Below are positions 17,688 through 28,104 of a DNA stretch of 64,000 nt, in pieces. This stretch comes from Chryseobacterium sp. W4I1 (GTDB taxonomy: Bacteria; Bacteroidota; Bacteroidia; Flavobacteriales; Weeksellaceae), in assembly GCF_030816115.1 (NCBI RefSeq), contig NZ_JAUSXQ010000001.1:372001-436000 (forward strand). The letters run 5' to 3'. The position numbers were made by a program, and so were the translations under genes. Every line of letters starts with the position of its first letter. Position 1 is the first letter of the stretch. The notes beneath the pieces were generated by a model. The model ran no database searches, had not been told where the DNA came from, and was given only the letters and a program-made list of their open reading frames with translations.

Positions 17688-17717
17688 AAAAAATAAAGGC
17701 CTGAGCCTTTATTTTTT
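17688..17717. terminator. Bidirectional terminator
   Basis: AAAAAATAAAGGC and GCCTTTATTTTTT form a 13-bp perfect stem with a 4-nt loop between the convergent MgtC-like and NlpE-like genes. A/T runs on both sides suit termination in both directions. Confidence 0.88.
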
Positions 17718-18197
17718 CTTGAAAACATACAGATCCTTGTTCGGTCCGGTAATTTCCTGACCGTCCATATCCAGCTGTATCAGAATATTTTCGCCCACTT
17801 TATATTTATAATTGGCCGTTTTTCCTTTTAATGTGATGACACTTCCTGCAGCATCCCACTGAAAAGTTCCTTTATCCTGGTTTTTAGAATTTCTGTCCAC
17901 ATATTCCTCTGTAATACTGAATGTTTTGTCATTGTTCAGTGTAAGGGAAGTTTTGATTCCCGGGCAGTCAGCACACGGAATAACTGCTTCATAGGTACCT
18001 GGCCAGTCCAGAGCATTTTCTGAGGTATCACCGGCAGCGGTAGGAGTAGCTTTTGTAATGCTGTCAGAAGTTACGGTCTGTACAGTAGCTGAATCACTGA
18101 CAGCGTCAGTGGTTTCAGTGGTTTTTTCTTTTTGATTACACGACGCTAAAAAAGCAGCCGATGCAATTCCGAGAATGAACATTTTGCTATTCATCAT
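17709..18197 (-). CDS. NlpE-like (copper-resistance N domain) lipoprotein
   Basis: The 162-aa outer-membrane lipoprotein has signal FLASCNQK, then a Thr/Asp/Ser-rich linker. The folded domain opens WPGTYEAVIPCADCPGIKTSL, with the CxxC motif typical of the NlpE N-terminal domain, and continues as a small beta-barrel (FSITEEYVDR, then GTFQWDAAGSVITLKG). In Proteobacteria NlpE signals surface or copper stress to the Cpx system; Bacteroidota lack Cpx, so its role here is unknown. ATG at 18197 or 18194 both work. It is alone, with a 400-bp gap upstream. Confidence 0.85.
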   Translation of the reverse strand: MMNSKMFILGIASAAFLASCNQKEKTTETTDAVSDSATVQTVTSDSITKATPTAAGDTSENALDWPGTYEAVIPCADCPGIKTSLTLNNDKTFSITEEYVDRNSKNQDKGTFQWDAAGSVITLKGKTANYKYKVGENILIQLDMDGQEITGPNKDLYVFKKK

Positions 18198-18339
18198 GAT
18201 GAAATAATTTTAGATACATTAATACTTAAGTCCTTTTTTTGAAACAAAAACTGAGCCAGCGGCAGTGTGGTTTGGGTAAGAGAGTTTTAAGACGTGGAAA
18301 TGGTTTGAGGTTATGGGTTACTAGATTTTAGTCTAATTA

Positions 18340-18480
18340 TTTGTTCTAAAATTTTATATCTAACATTTAATTTTTGACATCTGGATCTGGATTCTGATGT
18401 CTTTAATCTTTAATCTTTGCTCTTGATTCTTCCTTCTAAAATTCACATTTCACTTGCGAAGCAAAATTCACCATTCACAT
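18340..18480. repeat. Dispersed intergenic word element, copy 1
   Basis: The 18198-18615 gap has no gene. It carries TCTGATGTCT, TCTTTAATCTTT and CTCTTGATTCTTC words and then a 24-bp block at 18449-18472 identical to 28207-28230. The block has the small palindrome TTGCgaaGCAA at its centre. The same order of words precedes the copy near 28.2 kb, so the two are members of one dispersed family. Confidence 0.55.
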
Positions 18481-18615
18481 TTTCCCATCTCAATTTCAAC
18501 CTTAACCCAAAAGTCTCCTATTTGAATTTCTGCTTTTTTTCCTCAATCCCATATTTCACCATCCACGTAAGGCATATGTACAATATTCTTTGTAAATTGG
18601 GGCAAAATTTTGATT

Positions 18616-20754
18616 ATGACAAAAAAGATACTTTTATCTGTATTTCTTTTGCCGGCAGCAATGGCATTTGCACAACAGTATGGAGGAATGTGGATTCCTA
18701 CAGAGTTGAATGAGAAGGAAATGAAGGATCTGGGAATGAAGATTTCTGCCAAAGACATTTTCAATACTCAGAAGCCGAGTATAAAGGATGCAGTAGTACA
18801 GTTCAACGGCGGATGTACAGCGGAGATTATTTCGCCTAAAGGATTATTGCTCACCAACCACCATTGTGGATACGGACAGATCCAGGCACATTCTACCGTT
18901 CAGAATGATCTTCTTTCCAACGGTTTCTGGGCTAAAAATCCAGACGGAGAACTTCCGAATCCGGGTGTAAAAGTAGACTTTATCGTAGATATCAAAGAAG
19001 CGACTGATCAGATTTTGGAAGGTACGGATAACCTTGTGGAGCCGGAACTTACCAAAAAGATCAATAAAAATATTGAGGTTTATAAAAACGCTCAGAAAAT
19101 AGAATCTTATCAGTCTATCATTGTAAAACCAATGTATTATGGTAACAAATATTACGCTTTCACTACAGAAACCTATAAAGATATCCGTCTGGTTGGGGCA
19201 CCGCCTCAAAGCATAGGGAAATTCGGAAGTGATACAGATAACTGGGTTTGGCCAAGACATACCGGAGATTTTTCCATGTTCAGAATTTATGCAGGAAAAG
19301 ATAATAAGCCTGCTGAATATTCAAAAGACAATGTACCTTACGTTCCGAAACATTACCTTCCGGTTTCTATAAAAGATAAAGCCGAAAACGATTTTACATT
19401 CGTATTCGGATTCCCTGGAAAAACAACGGAATACCTTCCGGCAGTAGCTGTAGAAAAGATCATGACAGATATTGATCCTGCAAGAATCGCTGTACGTGAG
19501 GTGGCTTTGAAAACACTGGACGAGAAAATGCGTACAGACAGCGAAACAAGGATCAAATATGCTTCAAAATATGCTTCAGTAGCCAACTACTGGAAAAAAT
19601 GGATCGGAGAAGTGGAAGGATTGAAAAAATCCAATGCTGTTGAAAAGAAAGTAATGTATGAAGGCTCTCTTGTTGCTAAAAATTCTGAGATAAAAGGAAC
19701 TTTAGATCAATTGAATAAACTATACAATGACCAGGCTCCTTACGCACTGAACAATGCTTATTATACAGAAGTGATAAGAAATGCTGAAACTCTTAAGCTC
19801 GCTGGAGATTATTACGACTACATTGCATCAGTTGAGGCAGGAAGAATGGACGATAAAGAAGTTGCTAAGTTAAAAACAAAAATAAGCTCTTTCTACAAAG
19901 ATTACAGTGCAGAGCTTGATGCCAAAGTAACAGCAAAATTATTGGCCTTATATGCCAACAAAACGGCCCCTCAGTTTCTTCCAACAGGTTTCAGCAAGTA
20001 TAAAGATGAAAATCAGAATATTCCTGTCATTGAAGAAATGTCTAAAAATTCAATCATCACAGGAAGAGCCCAGGTCAATGGAGCTGGGCTAACTGCTGAT
20101 ATTGAAAAGGCATTTTCTAACCAGGAAAAGCTGATCAAAACTTTGAAAAAAGACCCTATTTATCAGCTGTATGCTTCTATGAAGGAAACCTATATGAAAA
20201 CGGCCGACCCTCAGTTTATGGCTCTTCAGGCGAAGATTGATGATCAGCAGAAAAAATTCATGGCGCAGCAGATGACAACGGATAAAGACAGAAAATTCTT
20301 CCCGGATGCCAATTCTACCCTTCGTGTGACCTACGGAAAGGTAAAAGGTTCTACCCCTAGAGATGCTGTTTCGTACGGATACCAGACCCACCTTGCAGGA
20401 GTTATCGAGAAATATGTTCCAGGGGATTATGAATTTGATGTTCCTAAAAAGCTGATTGATCTTTACAACAAAAAAGATTACGGCTTCTATAAAGATAAAA
20501 CAGGTGATGTTCCGGTAGGATTTACTGCTACGAACCATACTACGGGAGGAAACTCAGGAAGCCCTGCCCTGGATGCCAATGGAAACCTTGTAGGTCTTAA
20601 TTTTGACAGACAATGGGAGGGAACGATGAGTGACATTAATTATGACCCTCGTTTCAGCCGAAACATTATGGTAGATACCAAATATATTCTCTTCATTATC
20701 GATAAATATGCCGACTCCAAATGGCTTATCGATGAGATGAAGGTGATAAAATAA
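18616..20754 (+). CDS. S46 family dipeptidyl peptidase (DPP7/DPP11 type)
   Basis: Periplasmic serine exopeptidase that releases dipeptides from the N terminus of oligopeptides, used by asaccharolytic and protein-degrading Bacteroidota. The 712-aa product has a signal peptide (PAAMAFAQQ), His in TNHHCGYGQ (residues 82-83) and the nucleophile Ser647 in TGGNSGSPALD, followed by GLNFDRQWEGTMSD. Length matches the family's usual 700-720 aa. Whether it prefers hydrophobic (DPP7) or acidic (DPP11) P1 residues cannot be settled by eye. ATG at 18616 is chosen over 18610 as the better signal-peptide start. It is a single-gene unit with a downstream terminator. Confidence 0.93.
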   Translation: MTKKILLSVFLLPAAMAFAQQYGGMWIPTELNEKEMKDLGMKISAKDIFNTQKPSIKDAVVQFNGGCTAEIISPKGLLLTNHHCGYGQIQAHSTVQNDLLSNGFWAKNPDGELPNPGVKVDFIVDIKEATDQILEGTDNLVEPELTKKINKNIEVYKNAQKIESYQSIIVKPMYYGNKYYAFTTETYKDIRLVGAPPQSIGKFGSDTDNWVWPRHTGDFSMFRIYAGKDNKPAEYSKDNVPYVPKHYLPVSIKDKAENDFTFVFGFPGKTTEYLPAVAVEKIMTDIDPARIAVREVALKTLDEKMRTDSETRIKYASKYASVANYWKKWIGEVEGLKKSNAVEKKVMYEGSLVAKNSEIKGTLDQLNKLYNDQAPYALNNAYYTEVIRNAETLKLAGDYYDYIASVEAGRMDDKEVAKLKTKISSFYKDYSAELDAKVTAKLLALYANKTAPQFLPTGFSKYKDENQNIPVIEEMSKNSIITGRAQVNGAGLTADIEKAFSNQEKLIKTLKKDPIYQLYASMKETYMKTADPQFMALQAKIDDQQKKFMAQQMTTDKDRKFFPDANSTLRVTYGKVKGSTPRDAVSYGYQTHLAGVIEKYVPGDYEFDVPKKLIDLYNKKDYGFYKDKTGDVPVGFTATNHTTGGNSGSPALDANGNLVGLNFDRQWEGTMSDINYDPRFSRNIMVDTKYILFIIDKYADSKWLIDEMKVIK

Positions 20755-20774
20755 TACATAAAAGTCATACCTTT

Positions 20775-20814
20775 AAGAATCTATTTAAATCCAATTTGAA
20801 TAGATTCTTTTTAT
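20775..20814 (+). terminator. Terminator after the S46 peptidase gene
   Basis: AAGAATCTATT (20775-20785) and AATAGATTCTT (20799-20809) form an 11-bp perfect stem followed by TTTATTT. Confidence 0.82.
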
Positions 20815-20823
20815 TTAACAGAG

Positions 20824-21822
20824 ATGAAAGATAAGATCATCAATATACTTGCTGCTTTTGAAAAGGAAAATCTCGGAAACTCTTTTCCGCTGGATTACTG
20901 TCTGGCTGTTTATCACTGTGTCTCTGATGAAAATTTGCCCCATGTAAAACACATCATTCAATATAAAAATACGAAACAGTTTGAAGAAGACCTGGACTGC
21001 CTTTTAAAACATTTTCAGTTCGTCAACTGGTCAGAATTCAAAGATTTTGTCAAAGGACATTTTAAGCCTGGGAAAAAGATCGCTTTGCTTACTTTTGATG
21101 ATGGTTTCAGGGAATTTTATGATACCGTGCTTCCTGTTCTGGAAAGGAAAGGAATCTATGCCTATAATTTTATAAACCCTGCGTTTATAGATAACCATGA
21201 ACTGATGTTCCGGTGCAAGGCCAGTTTGATCATTGATACTCTTGAAAAAAGAAGAACAATAGATCCTGAAGTGTATCAGTTGTTAGCACTTGAAAATCAG
21301 ACAAAAGAAGCTTTAAAACAGCAGGTTTTACATATTAATTACCAAAAAAAAGATATTCTGGACACACTCGCCGGAAAATTGGAGATCAGTTGGGAAGATT
21401 ATTTAAAGGAATACAAACCTTATCTGACTACAGACCAGTTAAAAATACTGGCTAAAAAAGGATTTGGAATTTCCTCTCACAGCTGGGATCATCCCAAATA
21501 CGGAGAATTATCATTGGTAGAGCAGATGAAAAGTACAGCCAGAACCTTTAATTATTTGAAAGAAAATGGATTTCTGTATGAAAGTTTTGCTTTTCCATTT
21601 ACAGACTTTGGAGTGAAAAAAGAATTCTTTGATGAGCTGTTTAAAAATGAAGAGATATTCTGCTCTTTTGGAAGTGCAGGAACTAAATTAGACAGTATAG
21701 AAAGGCATTTTCACAGAGTTCCGATGGAAATGGGTGAAAGTGCGGAAAGAATACTGAAAAAAGAAGCTGCTTATTTCAGGCTGAAAAAAATGATCAACAA
21801 AAATAAAATTGTGAGAAGATGA
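20824..21822 (+). CDS. Polysaccharide deacetylase (NodB homology) family protein
   Basis: The 332-aa protein has the NodB fold of carbohydrate esterase family 4: metal-binding Asp pair in LLTFDDGFREFYDTVLPVLE and the second motif in ISSHSWDHPKYGELS. It probably removes an acetyl or formyl group from a surface sugar. No signal peptide is seen, so it would act on a precursor in the cytosol. Its TGA overlaps the ATG of an acetyltransferase-like gene (ATGA at 21819), so the two are co-translated and may modify the same sugar. The exact substrate is not deducible. Confidence 0.85.
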   Translation: MKDKIINILAAFEKENLGNSFPLDYCLAVYHCVSDENLPHVKHIIQYKNTKQFEEDLDCLLKHFQFVNWSEFKDFVKGHFKPGKKIALLTFDDGFREFYDTVLPVLERKGIYAYNFINPAFIDNHELMFRCKASLIIDTLEKRRTIDPEVYQLLALENQTKEALKQQVLHINYQKKDILDTLAGKLEISWEDYLKEYKPYLTTDQLKILAKKGFGISSHSWDHPKYGELSLVEQMKSTARTFNYLKENGFLYESFAFPFTDFGVKKEFFDELFKNEEIFCSFGSAGTKLDSIERHFHRVPMEMGESAERILKKEAAYFRLKKMINKNKIVRR

Positions 21823-22897
21823 CAGAGCTGAAGACATTTAACAGAAAAGAACTTGACGATTTTATTTCATCCGGAGATTTCCGCAGTTTTGATTTTCTTC
21901 CCATTTCAGAACACCGTGCAAAATCCCACATCAGAAACCTGAAAGCTTTAGATGACCAGACACTTTTGGTTTTGGCTTTTTATGATGGAAAACTCGCCGG
22001 ATATGTAGGTTGTTTTCCTGATAGTTATAATATTAATGGAGAAATTTTCCATTATGCGTGGCTTAGCACATTGTATGTAAGTGAAGAATTCCGTGGAAAA
22101 AGGATTGCAAAAGCGCTCCTGAACAAAATGTTTGAAGAATACAATGGTAATATCATTGCGACGGAATTTACCAAAGAAGCAGAAGCCCTTTACAATATGT
22201 TGGGTGTCTTCGAGTATGTTTTCCCAAAAGCGGGTAAACGTTACTATTTCCGGACGGATGCTGCTAAAATGATTCCAGAGAAAAAGCCTGGAATAAAGGT
22301 TTTGACGCCTCTTTTTCAAATAACAGATATAGCAGCTAATTCTTTAATTGCTTTAAAAAACAGCCCATTAAAGAAGCCTAAGTTTAAATTTGAAATCCTG
22401 AATCATATTGACACTGAGAGTTCAGTGTTTATGTCAACGTTTGAAAGCAGACGGAATGCTGATGAAATCAATGTGTTCATTAAAAATCCCTGGGTTTTGG
22501 AAGGAAAAAAAAAGATGAGAAATACCTCTTTTCAAGTTATGCAGATACTTTTAAATATTTCTGGGTAAAAGTTTATGATAATCACAATGTTTTGATAACC
22601 TGCTCGCTGCTGCAGCTTCGGGATGGGTATCTTAAAATTCCTTATCTTTTTTCAGCATCAGATTTTGACCGTTTTATTCAGGTTCTGAGTTATTTTATTG
22701 TCAAAAATAAAGTAAAAGCCTTAACTAGCTACCAAAAAGAATTGAATGAAGAGATTGACAATTCAAAGATATTTCCAAAGATCTATGAGCGTGATTTCGA
22801 AAGGAAATATTTATTCCACAAACTTTTGATAGAGCATCTTCCGGAAGGATTTGATCCAGCCTATCAGGATGGAGACGGGGATTGTATGATGACGTAA
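21819..22897 (+). pseudogene. GNAT acetyltransferase gene with a frameshift in an A9 run
   Basis: The N-terminal frame (to 22568) has a GNAT fold with the acetyl-CoA loop in YVSEEFRGKRIAKALLNKMF and continues to NPWVLEGKK. It then hits A9 at 22505-22513 and shifts. The correct continuation is in another frame (DEKYLFSSYADTFKYFWVKV, and on to ITCSLLQLRDGYLKIPYLF), ending at 22897. Adding one A restores a single 359-aa protein. The start is set by overlap with the deacetylase gene. A run of nine As is long enough for genuine slippage or a homopolymer miscall. Likely partner of the deacetylase in surface polysaccharide modification. Confidence 0.75.
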
Positions 22898-22973
22898 ATT
22901 GTAATGGAGATTTTTAAATACAGATATAGGTTTTCTCTTGAATGATTATAAGAATCCTATATCAAGATACATG

Positions 22974-23007
22974 AAAAAATTCGAGAACAAGTCCTCGAAT
23001 TTTTTTA
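22974..23007. terminator. Bidirectional terminator
   Basis: ATTCGAG and CTCGAAT with an 8-nt loop, flanked by A6 and T7 runs, sit between the convergent acetyltransferase and M16 peptidase genes. Confidence 0.85.
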
Positions 23008-23022
23008 TGATCAACTGTAAGA

Positions 23023-25890
23023 TTAATGTCCGAAGATCTCTTCCAGCTTAAGTTCTTTAAAGGATCCCATCTGGTTCACCGCATCCATATTCAGGTTTTC
23101 TTTTTTACCGATAATGGCTGTATTAAAATGGATCGGTTTGATTTCTGTCTGATAGAACTGCTTCAGATCTTCAAAATTCAGCTGTTCAATCTGCTCATAA
23201 ATATCTTTTCTGAAATCATGATAGATTCCGATTTTTTTCAGCCTTAACGTATTGAAAAATATATTGTTTCGGGTTATTCTTGTAGAAGCAATCTGTTTCA
23301 GGGCAGCGTTTTTGGCATTTTCAAACTGGATTGGTACTTCAGGAAGCTCGTTCATAAGCTCATCCATCGTATCTACAGCGATCTGAAGCTTATCAGGCTG
23401 TGTCCCAATGTATGTTGTAATATAGTCAGGATGCCCCAGTTCAGAATTCGCAGCATAAGAAACATAGGCAGAATATGCTAAGCTTTTACTTTCACGGATC
23501 TCCTGGAAAACGATAGATGAAAGCCCTCTCCCAAAGTATTCATTAAATACATTTACCTTTCCGTATATCGAGGTATCGGCAAGATGTCCTCTTCCCACTT
23601 TGCTCATTTCCATCTGTACCATATCATAATTTGTGAAATAAACATTTCCGCTCGTTTCCGGTTCAGGATATTGCTTAGGCTCAGGAATCTGATAGCTTAC
23701 ATTTTCTACGTAATTGCCAATATATTGTTTGAACTTTTCAAGATCTTTTCCATAGAAAAACAGCTGATAAGGAAATTTAAAAAGCTTTTTCATACGGTCA
23801 GCAAATACCTCCGCGCTGCTGCTTTCAAGTTCTTCTTTAGAAATAATATCCGTGTAACGGGAGAAGCTGCCCAGCTTTGTATAATTGGTCAGAGCCGTCA
23901 TGATGCGGTTTTTATCTTTTTTCGTGGCCTGGCGGTTTTCCAGAACGGTTTCTACAAACTGTCTGTAGATTTCCTGATCCGGTTTCACGCCATACATCCA
24001 GTGCTGGAGGAGCGCAATCCCTTTTTCTATATTTTCTTCCAGTCCGCTCAGTGAGATCAGAAGCTGGTCGTTTGTTGTTTTAAAATCATTGCTGATTCCT
24101 ATTTTAAAGAACTCTTTCTTCAGATCTTCAGGCGAAAGATCTTCGGTTCCAAGATATTGCAGCAGCTGAGTAGAAATTCCAAGATCCCTGTCGTGATCAC
24201 TCCCGAAAGGAAAAATAAAATGTGCCTGCGCAATATCATTGTATTTATTACGGACGAAGCTCAGTTTTTTATCTTTAACCGTGTCTGTAAGGATTTCCTT
24301 TTCATAATCAATGAATTCCGGCTGTATATCTTCCGTTTTTTCTGCAATAATTTCCTTTAAAAAATCAGACTGTGCATCCCGGTTTATTTTAATCGGGGTA
24401 ATTCCGGGGTTTTCAACTCTTACCAATTGATCATTAATGCCTTTTTCCTTGTACACAATAACATAATTGTCCTTAAAAAAAGTATTGGCGAAATCTATAA
24501 CATCTTCCTTGGTGAAGGTTTCATACTCATCCATTTCATTCAGTTCCTGCTCCCAGGTTCTGCCTTTGATATAGGTGTCATAAAGATTGGTAGCCAGTCC
24601 ATCTGCCGTTTCAAGGCCTTTCATCCTTTGAATTTTGAAATCATTAATGATCGCAGGAAGAATCCAGTCCGGAAAATCTCCTTTTTTAATAAGCTCTATC
24701 TGCTCCAGAACCATATCTTTCGCTTCATCCAGAGTCTGTGTTTCCTTCGGAACGGCTACGATGGAAAAATATCCATACTGCTTCAGACCTACAGAAAAGG
24801 CCTGAGCCCAAAGCATTCTTTGCGTCTGGTTAATATTAAGGTCAAGCAATCCCGCTTCACCTCTGTTGCTGAGAATATTAGCTGTAATATCTGCCAGCAT
24901 GGCTTCTCTGGTTCCGTAGCTGTCTGTTCTCCACGCCAGCTGCACCCTTGGTGTCGTTGGACTTTTTACCGTTCTCTTTACAATTTCCGTTAATGGCTGT
25001 TCAATGACAGGCGTCTTTTTTGGCAGCTCTCTGTAAGGAATCGTTCCAAAATACTGATCAACAAGCTGAATCGTTTGCTCAAAATCCAGATCGCCAACCA
25101 AAACCATTGCGTAATTATTCGGAACGTAATACTCATCAAAATACTTATGAATAGCCTTCATAGAAGGGTTCTTCAGGTGTTCGGGCTTTCCAAGTGTCGT
25201 TTGCTGTCCGTTTGGATGGGTCGGAAAAAGAGCGGACATAAGTTCATAATTCACAAGTCTGGAATCGTTATCCTGAGCCCTGTTGAATTCCTCATATACC
25301 GATTCCAGCTCTGTATGGAAAAGACGGAGAACAATTTCTGAAAATCTTTCCTTTTCTATTTTAAGCCATTTTTCAAGTTCATTATTCGGAACATTATTTT
25401 TATATACTGTCTCATCAAACCATGTATGGGCATTCGTTCCGCTGGCTCCAAGGGAAGAAATCACTTTATCATACTCATTGGCGATCGCGTATTGGCTGGC
25501 TTCCTGGGATACTTCGTCAATTTTTTTATAGATTTCCTTCTTCTTTTCAGAATCCTGTTCCGCTTTATGTTCCTCATATAATGCGGAGATCTGGTCAAGA
25601 AGTTCCTTTTCCTTTTTCCAGTTCTGTGTCCCAATTTTTGACGTACCTTTAAACATCATGTGTTCCAGATAATGCGCCAAACCGGTATTATCAGCCGGAT
25701 CATTATTACTTCCTGTTCTCACAGGAATATACGTCTGAATTCTTGGAGCATCAAAATTTTGGGCCAGAAAAACTTTTAAGCCGTTTTTTAACGTGTAAAT
25801 TCTTACCTTATTTTCATCATTGGGAATCGTGATATATTCGTAGTTGTTTTTATCTTTATGAACCGTTTCTTTGTATCTTCTATCAATCAT
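23023..25890 (-). CDS. M16 family zinc metallopeptidase (insulinase-like)
   Basis: Zinc peptidase of 955 aa built from two M16 halves. The inverted zinc motif HYLEH gives His73, Glu76 and His77, with the distal Glu in ELESVYEEFNRAQ. The second half (about 500-955) lacks the motif and would shape the clamshell cavity. No signal peptide is present at ATG 25890, so it may be cytosolic or exported by another route. It probably degrades peptides of medium length. It faces the deacetylase operon and shares its terminator. Length and layout match Bacteroidota M16 proteins, which commonly run 900-980 aa. Confidence 0.92.
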   Translation of the reverse strand: MIDRRYKETVHKDKNNYEYITIPNDENKVRIYTLKNGLKVFLAQNFDAPRIQTYIPVRTGSNNDPADNTGLAHYLEHMMFKGTSKIGTQNWKKEKELLDQISALYEEHKAEQDSEKKKEIYKKIDEVSQEASQYAIANEYDKVISSLGASGTNAHTWFDETVYKNNVPNNELEKWLKIEKERFSEIVLRLFHTELESVYEEFNRAQDNDSRLVNYELMSALFPTHPNGQQTTLGKPEHLKNPSMKAIHKYFDEYYVPNNYAMVLVGDLDFEQTIQLVDQYFGTIPYRELPKKTPVIEQPLTEIVKRTVKSPTTPRVQLAWRTDSYGTREAMLADITANILSNRGEAGLLDLNINQTQRMLWAQAFSVGLKQYGYFSIVAVPKETQTLDEAKDMVLEQIELIKKGDFPDWILPAIINDFKIQRMKGLETADGLATNLYDTYIKGRTWEQELNEMDEYETFTKEDVIDFANTFFKDNYVIVYKEKGINDQLVRVENPGITPIKINRDAQSDFLKEIIAEKTEDIQPEFIDYEKEILTDTVKDKKLSFVRNKYNDIAQAHFIFPFGSDHDRDLGISTQLLQYLGTEDLSPEDLKKEFFKIGISNDFKTTNDQLLISLSGLEENIEKGIALLQHWMYGVKPDQEIYRQFVETVLENRQATKKDKNRIMTALTNYTKLGSFSRYTDIISKEELESSSAEVFADRMKKLFKFPYQLFFYGKDLEKFKQYIGNYVENVSYQIPEPKQYPEPETSGNVYFTNYDMVQMEMSKVGRGHLADTSIYGKVNVFNEYFGRGLSSIVFQEIRESKSLAYSAYVSYAANSELGHPDYITTYIGTQPDKLQIAVDTMDELMNELPEVPIQFENAKNAALKQIASTRITRNNIFFNTLRLKKIGIYHDFRKDIYEQIEQLNFEDLKQFYQTEIKPIHFNTAIIGKKENLNMDAVNQMGSFKELKLEEIFGH

Positions 25891-26018
25891 AAGCTAACTC
25901 ATTTCATTCCTAAAAATCAGAATGCATTACAAATGTAAGGAATCGGGAAGGAACAAATCAGAATTTCCTTATTATTGCATCTATACTTTTAATTTATACA
26001 GAACAAACCAAGATTGCA

Positions 26019-26504
26019 ATGAATATTCATTACCGCAAGCTTTTACCCGGAGAAAGCAAAATCTATAGATCAATCAGACTGGAAAGCCTGAAAAAATTCC
26101 CTGAATCTTTCGGAGCCGATTATAATGAAGCATTAAAAACTGAAAAGTTCAGAATAGAATATGATATTGAGAATGAGTTGGCAGAAAGGTTTGTCGTGGG
26201 AGCTTTTAATGATGGCCAGTTAATTGGGATCTGCACTTTTGTTAAAGATGAATATGGCAGAGGAAATATTTACCAGATGTACGTTAAAGAAGAATATCAG
26301 GGTAACAATATAGGTTTAAATCTGATTCAGAAGGTTATAAAAGAAGCGTATAACCAGTTTAAGAACATTGAAATCTACCTTGAAGTTAAAAATGATAATT
26401 TTAAAGCATTTAAACTTTATGAAAAGGCAGGTTTTGTAGAAGTTGATAAGTCTGAACAGGACGAAATGGATTCAAATATAATGATGAAATATTCTCATTC
26501 ATAA
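26019..26504 (+). CDS. GNAT family N-acetyltransferase
   Basis: The 161-aa protein carries the acetyl-CoA-binding loop in YVKEEYQGNNIGLNLIQKVI, with the preceding strand RGNIYQM and the C-terminal LYEKAGFVEVD strand typical of RimI-like GNATs. Its substrate is unknown; small-molecule or protein N-acetylation are both possible. It sits alone between the M16 peptidase and the kdp regulator genes. The start ATG at 26019 fits the family. Confidence 0.88.
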   Translation: MNIHYRKLLPGESKIYRSIRLESLKKFPESFGADYNEALKTEKFRIEYDIENELAERFVVGAFNDGQLIGICTFVKDEYGRGNIYQMYVKEEYQGNNIGLNLIQKVIKEAYNQFKNIEIYLEVKNDNFKAFKLYEKAGFVEVDKSEQDEMDSNIMMKYSHS

Positions 26505-26571
26505 CAATACCCGGGAAAGTACCCTAATCAGTCTTCTTTACTTTCTATGCGTCTTTCCAAAATAAATTCAA

Positions 26572-26579
26572 TAAGTTTG
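26572..26579 (+). promoter_or_regulatory. -7 box before the sigma-54 regulator gene
   Basis: TAAGTTTG fits TAnnTTTG and lies 25 bp before the ATG at 26605. Confidence 0.5.
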
Positions 26580-26604
26580 CAGTAGTTTTCCAAAAAACCA
26601 CACC

Positions 26605-27930
26605 ATGCACGGAAACATTCTGATCATCGATGACGAGATCAAGCTCCTGAAATTATTAGGAATGATTCTTTCCCAAGAAGATTTTAACGTAAAAGAAGCC
26701 TCAACAGCACGTTCCGCAATGACAATGCTTGAGCAGCATGAATTCGATGTCGTTTTATGTGATGTCCGCCTTCCCGATGCTTTTGGGGTAGAGCTGGTAA
26801 GATCCATCAAAACCAAATATCCTCACCTTGAAATCATTCTGATGACTGCTTTCGGAAATATTACCGATGCTGTTCAGGCTATGAAAAATGGGGCGTATGA
26901 TTATTTGGTAAAAGGAGACGATAACGAGAAAATCATTCCGCTGGTGTATAAAGCCCTGGAAAAAGTAAAAGACAATCGTTCCAAAATTGGTCAGAAAACC
27001 ATCGTGTCAAAAGGATTCGGACAGATTATCGGAACTTCTCCTTTAATCCTTCAGTCTAAAAAGCTGGCTGAGAAAGTAGCTTTAACGGATGCTGCTGTTC
27101 TTCTTACCGGAGAAACAGGAACTGGAAAAGAAGTTTTCGCCAATGCCATTCACGAAGGAAGTGACAGAAAGAAAAACAATTTTGTAGCCATCAACTGTTC
27201 AGCATTCAGCAAAGAAATACTGGAGAGTGAGCTTTTCGGACACAAGCAGGGAGCATTTACAGGTGCTGTAAAAGATAAAAAAGGTCTGATAGAAGAAGCG
27301 AACGGAGGAACTTTATTTTTGGACGAAATAGGAGAGATGCCTATAGAACTTCAAGCCAAACTACTGCGTGTTCTCGAAACCGGAGAATTCATCAAAATGG
27401 GTGAGACCAAATTATCCAGGTCCGATTTCAGACTGATTGCCGCCACCAACAGAAACCTGGAAGACGAAATTAAGCAGGGCCAGTTCCGGGAAGATCTCTA
27501 TTTCCGACTGAATGTTTTCGAAATCCATCTTCCGCCATTGCGTGAAAGAAAAGAAGATCTGAAAATGCTGGCCAAAAACTTCATCGATATGTTCTCCCGC
27601 AAACTTCACCTTTCAAATCTTCAGGTGAACCCTGATTACTATAAAACCCTTGAAAAAAACGACTGGAAAGGAAATATCCGCGAATTGAGAAATGCGGTAG
27701 AAAGAAGCCTTATTCTGATGGAAAACAACATCCTCGATGCGGAAAGTTTACCCCATTATTCAGATAAAATCATTCCTGAAAGCGACTCATTAAGCATGAG
27801 ATCCCTTGAAAAAATTCATATCCAAAAAGTCCTTCAATACACAAAAGGCAATAAAGCCGAAGCTGCCAGACTGCTGGAAATCGGTATTGCAACGCTGTAC
27901 CGTAAGCTGGAGGAGTATGGATGGAGGTAG
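26605..27930 (+). CDS. NtrC-family sigma-54-dependent response regulator, probable kdp regulator
   Basis: Two-component output protein of 441 aa. It has a receiver domain (1-120, phospho-acceptor Asp53 in [10 protein letters not shown]), a sigma-54 AAA+ domain with Walker A GETGTGKE and the GAFTGA loop that touches sigma-54, and a C-terminal Fis-type helix-turn-helix ([20 protein letters not shown]). It lies just before the kdp genes, whose sensor half ends at 37750, so it most likely answers the histidine kinase at 36035. In Proteobacteria the kdp regulator KdpE is OmpR-like and uses sigma-70; the sigma-54 design differs. Its target promoter is inferred, not shown. Confidence 0.92.
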   Translation: MHGNILIIDDEIKLLKLLGMILSQEDFNVKEASTARSAMTMLEQHEFDVVLCDVRLPDAFGVELVRSIKTKYPHLEIILMTAFGNITDAVQAMKNGAYDYLVKGDDNEKIIPLVYKALEKVKDNRSKIGQKTIVSKGFGQIIGTSPLILQSKKLAEKVALTDAAVLLTGETGTGKEVFANAIHEGSDRKKNNFVAINCSAFSKEILESELFGHKQGAFTGAVKDKKGLIEEANGGTLFLDEIGEMPIELQAKLLRVLETGEFIKMGETKLSRSDFRLIAATNRNLEDEIKQGQFREDLYFRLNVFEIHLPPLRERKEDLKMLAKNFIDMFSRKLHLSNLQVNPDYYKTLEKNDWKGNIRELRNAVERSLILMENNILDAESLPHYSDKIIPESDSLSMRSLEKIHIQKVLQYTKGNKAEAARLLEIGIATLYRKLEEYGWR

Positions 27931-28104
27931 ACGGGTTCCGGGTTTCGGGGTTTGAGCGCCGGAGAGTTTTAGGGTTTGAGTGTTTTAGCGTTTCGGGATG
28001 CAGGGTCGGAGAGTTTGAGCGTCCGAGAGTTATAAAAATGAAATACGGACCAAAAGCCATGAATCCGGAAATATTGAATAAAAGACCAATATCTGGTGGC
28101 TGAG

